Shown one piece after another: positions 29,039-32,324 of a stretch of 32,324 bases of DNA (positions are counted from its first letter, which is position 1; every line of letters starts with the position of its first letter). Source of the stretch: Alectoria sarmentosa (taxonomy: Eukaryota; Ascomycota; Lecanoromycetes; Lecanorales; Parmeliaceae). Both the position numbers and the translations under genes were made by a program. The notes beneath the pieces were generated by a model. It was not told where the DNA came from, did no database searches, and saw only the letters and a list, made by a program, of their open reading frames with translations. Location: positions 1-32,324 of the forward strand of contig WOGZ01000352.1 of assembly GCA_009733775.1 (NCBI GenBank). The letters run 5' to 3'.

Positions 29039-30445
29039 ACAGCATCATGTATTTAATACTCAAGTAGGCTCTGGAGACGGACCCTTCGGTACCCATAGAA
29101 ATCAAAAGCCATGCTGAAATCTGGGCTTTCAATGGTCCAATCCGTCCGGTCAAAGGTCTGAAAATGTCTGAATTGAAGATGTTTTCATGGTCCGTGCACA
29201 AGATTCTCAAAGAAGCTTAGCGTCATCGTCAGAAAACATTTCTAGGTCAGCCCTATCAGACCTAGAATACCCCTATCATACTCAGATATTTATCACAACA
29301 TACGCTCACAAATAAGACCGTCGGACCATCAATTCAGACCGCCCGTGCGAACAGATGTATAAGTTCACAGCCATCCGTTCGCGCAACTCGACCGTCTAAA
29401 AGCCGACGGTCGGTCCGCAAATTGGGGGCGGACCATTGGGAGCCCTGGTGCTCCCCTTTGAGGCTCTTCAGAATATGGGCATCGTTTTGCTCAGGTCTGA
29501 GATGCATGATTGTGAATGCAAGAAAGAGGATTCGTCTAAGAGGGAGTGTCCGAACGAGTATGCATTGTAGTCTCATGAACCACCACAAGCAGGAAAGATC
29601 TAAGAGAATGGGGACTGCCTATTATGATCGCACATTCGGTGATGTGACGCGAAAGGTTGCTTGCTGTAAAACTGAGATGCATTGTTCGGCTTGCTTGGCT
29701 TCTTGGCTTGGGGTATCCAGCGCCAAGCTACAAGCGAAGTTCACGCATATTACTTACTGCACAGAATGCCTTCACTTGGGTACCCTTACGGCCTAAGACA
29801 AAGACTAGCCGATTGGACGGGGCTTCTGTTTTTTTTGGAAGTGAACGTACTTTGTGTAATCACATTGAGAACCTCATGGTATGTATGAAGCCTAGCTTTC
29901 ATTGCTTTTGTTATTCCCGCGTCTAGCTTCCATCTTCACAAATGAGTCGTCTAGTCATCGCTATAGACCCAGTATACACGATTGCCGAGACCCATATGGA
30001 GCATTTCGTCTTCTTCGTAGCCCATTCCAAGTGATGTCGGAAATCCTTTTTGAATCCTTCAGACACATCATACCTTCATATTTCTTCTGCCACCTCCGAG
30101 ATATGGATCCCCGGAAAAAGCATTCAGATTGAATGTAGTTTAATGCGATAATGAATCGTCGATCTTTGATTTCGGTTATTCTGGTATGCGAATAGATGCT
30201 ATGGGAACCGGTACTAGTACACCGCCATCAGAGGAGTCTATATCAATCAACGTAATTGTGTCGGTATCTTAAGAATCCACACTACCCCGAGCACGCCTCT
30301 TTGTCATCTCTTGGCTGCTTGGCATGGTTCGGTGAATCTGTTTTTGGTACTGGCGTTGAGATAGCGGTACCTGGTTTGCTGAGAGAGATCGCCTTTCTAA
30401 GGGACGAATTATAATCTGAGCAAAATGCAATGGCGGATGGACGCT
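29039..30445. other. Region without supported gene between the Ulp1 and coiled-coil relics
   Basis: It contains the right copy of the 200 bp direct repeat (29,247-29,440), a GATTGGACGGGGCTTCTG stretch near 29,810 that recalls the array right arm, and several 60-125 codon open frames with no motif. No tRNA or other RNA gene was recognised. Confidence 0.5.
29247..29440 (+). repeat. Approximately 200 bp direct repeat, right copy
   Basis: This partner of 23,698-23,905 has the same landmark order and orientation. It begins about 210 bp after the Ulp1 relic ends. Rich in CGGTC/GACCG, it also contains CCGACGGTCGG, an 11-base palindrome at about 29,403. Confidence 0.55.
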
Positions 30446-31664
30446 TAATCGGGTTGGGTACGAAGGTCAGCGACCGTGAATTGCAAATCGGATATCTCCC
30501 CCCTTGGCATACTCAGGCTGTTCGTTGAGATGTTCGGTCTCTGTTTCCAGTCTTGACATTTGATCGTGCCTTTTCGTGACATCTGCTCTCCTTTGGAGCG
30601 TCTCCTCGCGTGCGGTGGCCAGTCGGCTCTCGAGCTCCTGCATACTTCCGTTACCTTGTCGGGCTTGGTACCTTAGAGGCTTAGTTCGAGGCTCTGCCGT
30701 TCTTTGGCGGTAATGCGCTCACCAAGATGGGCATGTCGAACCTCCATATTGGCGAACCTGACGTCCAGTTGTTGGTCTATTACCGCCCGCAGCTCCTGAT
30801 CCTTCTTCTCGGCCATATCCCCCCCCCTCTCTCTCTCTCGATTAGCAGTTGTACTCTCTCCGACTGCTTCCTCCCTAGATTGTCTAGCAGGCTTTTGTAC
30901 GTGGGTGTCTGCGAGTTTTGGACGGATGTTCAACGACTTCGTTCCGCCTAGCCCAATCTCCAGCGTACCGACTGGTTCTACTAATTGGAGACTTCTGTTG
31001 CTGTTTTCGAGTGCTTGGCTTTCCGGACCGCACAGTATCCAATTATCCAGCTTCCTGCGCTTGATCTCCTCCTCGAGATTCAATCTTGCGCCCGTCAAGT
31101 CTGTCAGTCTGAATTTCAAGTCTTCAGTTGTCTGCGTGTAGGCGGTGGCATCCGCCAAGCGACTTTGTATCAATCCAGTGCGCTTGCGGCAGAGGGGCTC
31201 GTGTTGAATGGTGATGAACGCGTCGTACTTGGACTGGACTTCAGTGAACCGCAGTGTTTCTCCCTTGTGCTTCTCGCTAATGGTGTCTTACATGTTCTCG
31301 GTATCATTTTGTGAGGTGGCGAGTTGACCGGCATGTGGAGGGAGGTTGGAATTGGAAGTCTGGACGAGGGCTTCATGGCATGTTTGCGCTTGTTGGCAGA
31401 GTTTGGAGATTTTCCTGGACATAGGGGCGCCGTCGTTGGTGGGTTTTTGGCGCTTTATAGTGTTTCGAAGTGATGGAACACGCCTTTGTTGGGGCTTTTT
31501 CGAAGGGGTGCCATACTGACCACAGTCTCTTCATCTTCAATTTGTTATTTGACACTGACTTCTTTTACTTCGTCCAGAGAATTCTGAGCTTCGATTCGAG
31601 GTTTCTGGACATGGGAACACACCTCTTGCAGTTCAATGTAAACTTCTATGACGTCCGTACTCAT
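30446..31664 (-). pseudogene. Coiled-coil protein relic, nonsense and frameshift changes
   Basis: Reading down from an ATG at 31,664 gives MSTDVIEVYIELQEVCSHVQ and more, ending at a TAA (31,545). A Lys/Arg-rich stretch (VPSLRNTIKRQKPTN) then runs in a second frame into MSRKISKLCQQAQTCHEALV at 31,422, continuing as heptad-rich helix with one TAA after ENM (perhaps CAA to TAA). The same frame runs through TTEDLKFRLTDLTGARLNLE and an Arg/Glu-rich segment to about 30,673. After another frame change the helix resumes (MQELESRLATAREETLQRRA, HDQMSRLETETEHLNEQ) and ends near 30,446. It would be about 370-400 residues of mainly coiled coil with no catalytic motif. The first piece may be a separate exon. 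I do not recognise the family; nearness to a Ulp1 relic suggests a shared mobile origin, which is inference. Confidence 0.6.
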
Positions 31665-32201
31665 GGATTGATGGATTTCCTTGAAATATCAATTGATAAT
31701 ATGACACAATAAAAATAAAGGCTTCTTCATCGCTACAGAATCTAAAAGAACGATCGGCTAGTCAACAAGAAGAGGAGTCTCCTCTGGAATCTTGGCTGCT
31801 TGCACGTACGTAACCATTTACATAAACAATGCGCGATATCTCTTGATGAACCATGATATATGAGAAGTTATGAAAAGTCAGATGAGGTGAAATAAATAGA
31901 TATCAAAGCTAATCCTCCTACTACAAACCAAGTCGTTATCAAAGGTCAACATGACATCTTGCCTTCCACTCAGCATATAATGGAACAGACCTTATAATAG
32001 AACAAAGAAGATACACCGGTCGGACAATGACGCTCGAGCTGCCTTTCTTTTTTTGGAGGGTGGAGCCGCCTGGTGGAGCGGACTGGTGAACACTGTGTTT
32101 GAGAACAGTCAAAATCTATCTTCGATTCGGGTACGGTTTAAGAGCTGATATTAAATGGGGAATGAATGCTCTGACTCGGATGTCAGTTTGACGCACTGGG
32201 T
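31665..32201. other. No gene seen
   Basis: This stretch is moderately AT-rich and follows the start of the coiled-coil relic, so it would hold that gene's promoter. It has no recognisable coding, RNA or repeat feature. Confidence 0.5.
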
Positions 32202-32264
32202 ATGATAGACGGAGGCGTTGTGGTATAATCGTGATGAGATAGACGAAGGCGTTGGAATATAACC

Positions 32265-32266
<2 letters not shown>
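32202..32266 (+). repeat. Two tandem copies of a 33 bp unit
   Basis: ATGATAGACGGAGGCGTTG and ATGAGATAGACGAAGGCGTTG begin consecutive units that both continue with TATAAYCRTG. It adjoins the terminal microsatellite, which probably arose from its ATG end. Confidence 0.75.

Positions 32267-32324
<58 letters not shown>
32265..32324 (+). repeat. (ATG)n microsatellite, cut by the window end
   Basis: There are about twenty uninterrupted ATG/TGA triplets to the last base. The true length is unknown because the window ends inside it. It is not part of any supported coding region. Confidence 0.95.

Noticed and set aside
23698..29440. The two 200 bp direct repeats as long terminal repeats of a retrotransposon
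   Set aside because: They are strongly diverged and no reverse transcriptase, integrase or gag is found between them.

Overview
The window reads as nuclear DNA of a filamentous ascomycete (Pezizomycotina). It has short introns of about 55-160 bp with GT..AG ends and CTAAC-like branch sites. It also has fungus-specific families (a PTH11-like fungal rhodopsin-domain membrane protein, a DUF829/PaxU-like protein) and a very AT-rich block whose mutation pattern matches repeat-induced point mutation (RIP). I cannot name the species.

Layout. Bases 1 to about 5,600 are an extremely AT-rich block. On the minus strand it holds a Ty3/gypsy-type retrotransposon that is still readable as gag, protease, reverse transcriptase, RNase H-like and integrase segments but is riddled with stops. 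From about 5,600 the composition jumps to normal. About 3.7 kb without a convincing gene follows, and then the gene-bearing core at 9.3-16.7 kb with four apparently intact genes: a PTH11-like seven-helix protein (+), a DUF829 alpha/beta-hydrolase-like protein (-), a membrane fatty acid desaturase with three histidine boxes (+), and a PAQR/Izh-type membrane protein (+). The desaturase and the PAQR protein sit 540 bp apart in the same direction. Both act on, or respond to, membrane lipids in other organisms, but a shared role here is only inference.

From 17 to 24.3 kb the DNA is repeats: TTGG and GGGCAC arrays, a four-copy G+T-rich tandem repeat of about 0.42-0.52 kb with G-quadruplex-type runs, and then a degenerate array of about 120-140 bp units that each carry a GC-rich palindrome and a conserved AAGACCTATAGGATACGAG-like core. 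Similar lone palindromes continue to about 25.3 kb.

From 25.5 to 31.7 kb there are broken genes: three adjacent unrecognised minus-strand reading frames, a divergent plus-strand Ulp1/SENP-type (C48) cysteine protease relic with recognisable H, D, Q and C positions but three in-frame TAG codons, and a minus-strand coiled-coil relic with nonsense and frameshift changes. Several of the stops fit CpA to TpA change, a milder version of the damage in the first 5.6 kb. Related sequences of about 200 bp at 23.70-23.90 and 29.25-29.44 kb lie in direct orientation around the Ulp1 and minus-strand genes, so this may be a decayed, undescribed mobile element. The window ends in an ATG-repeat microsatellite.
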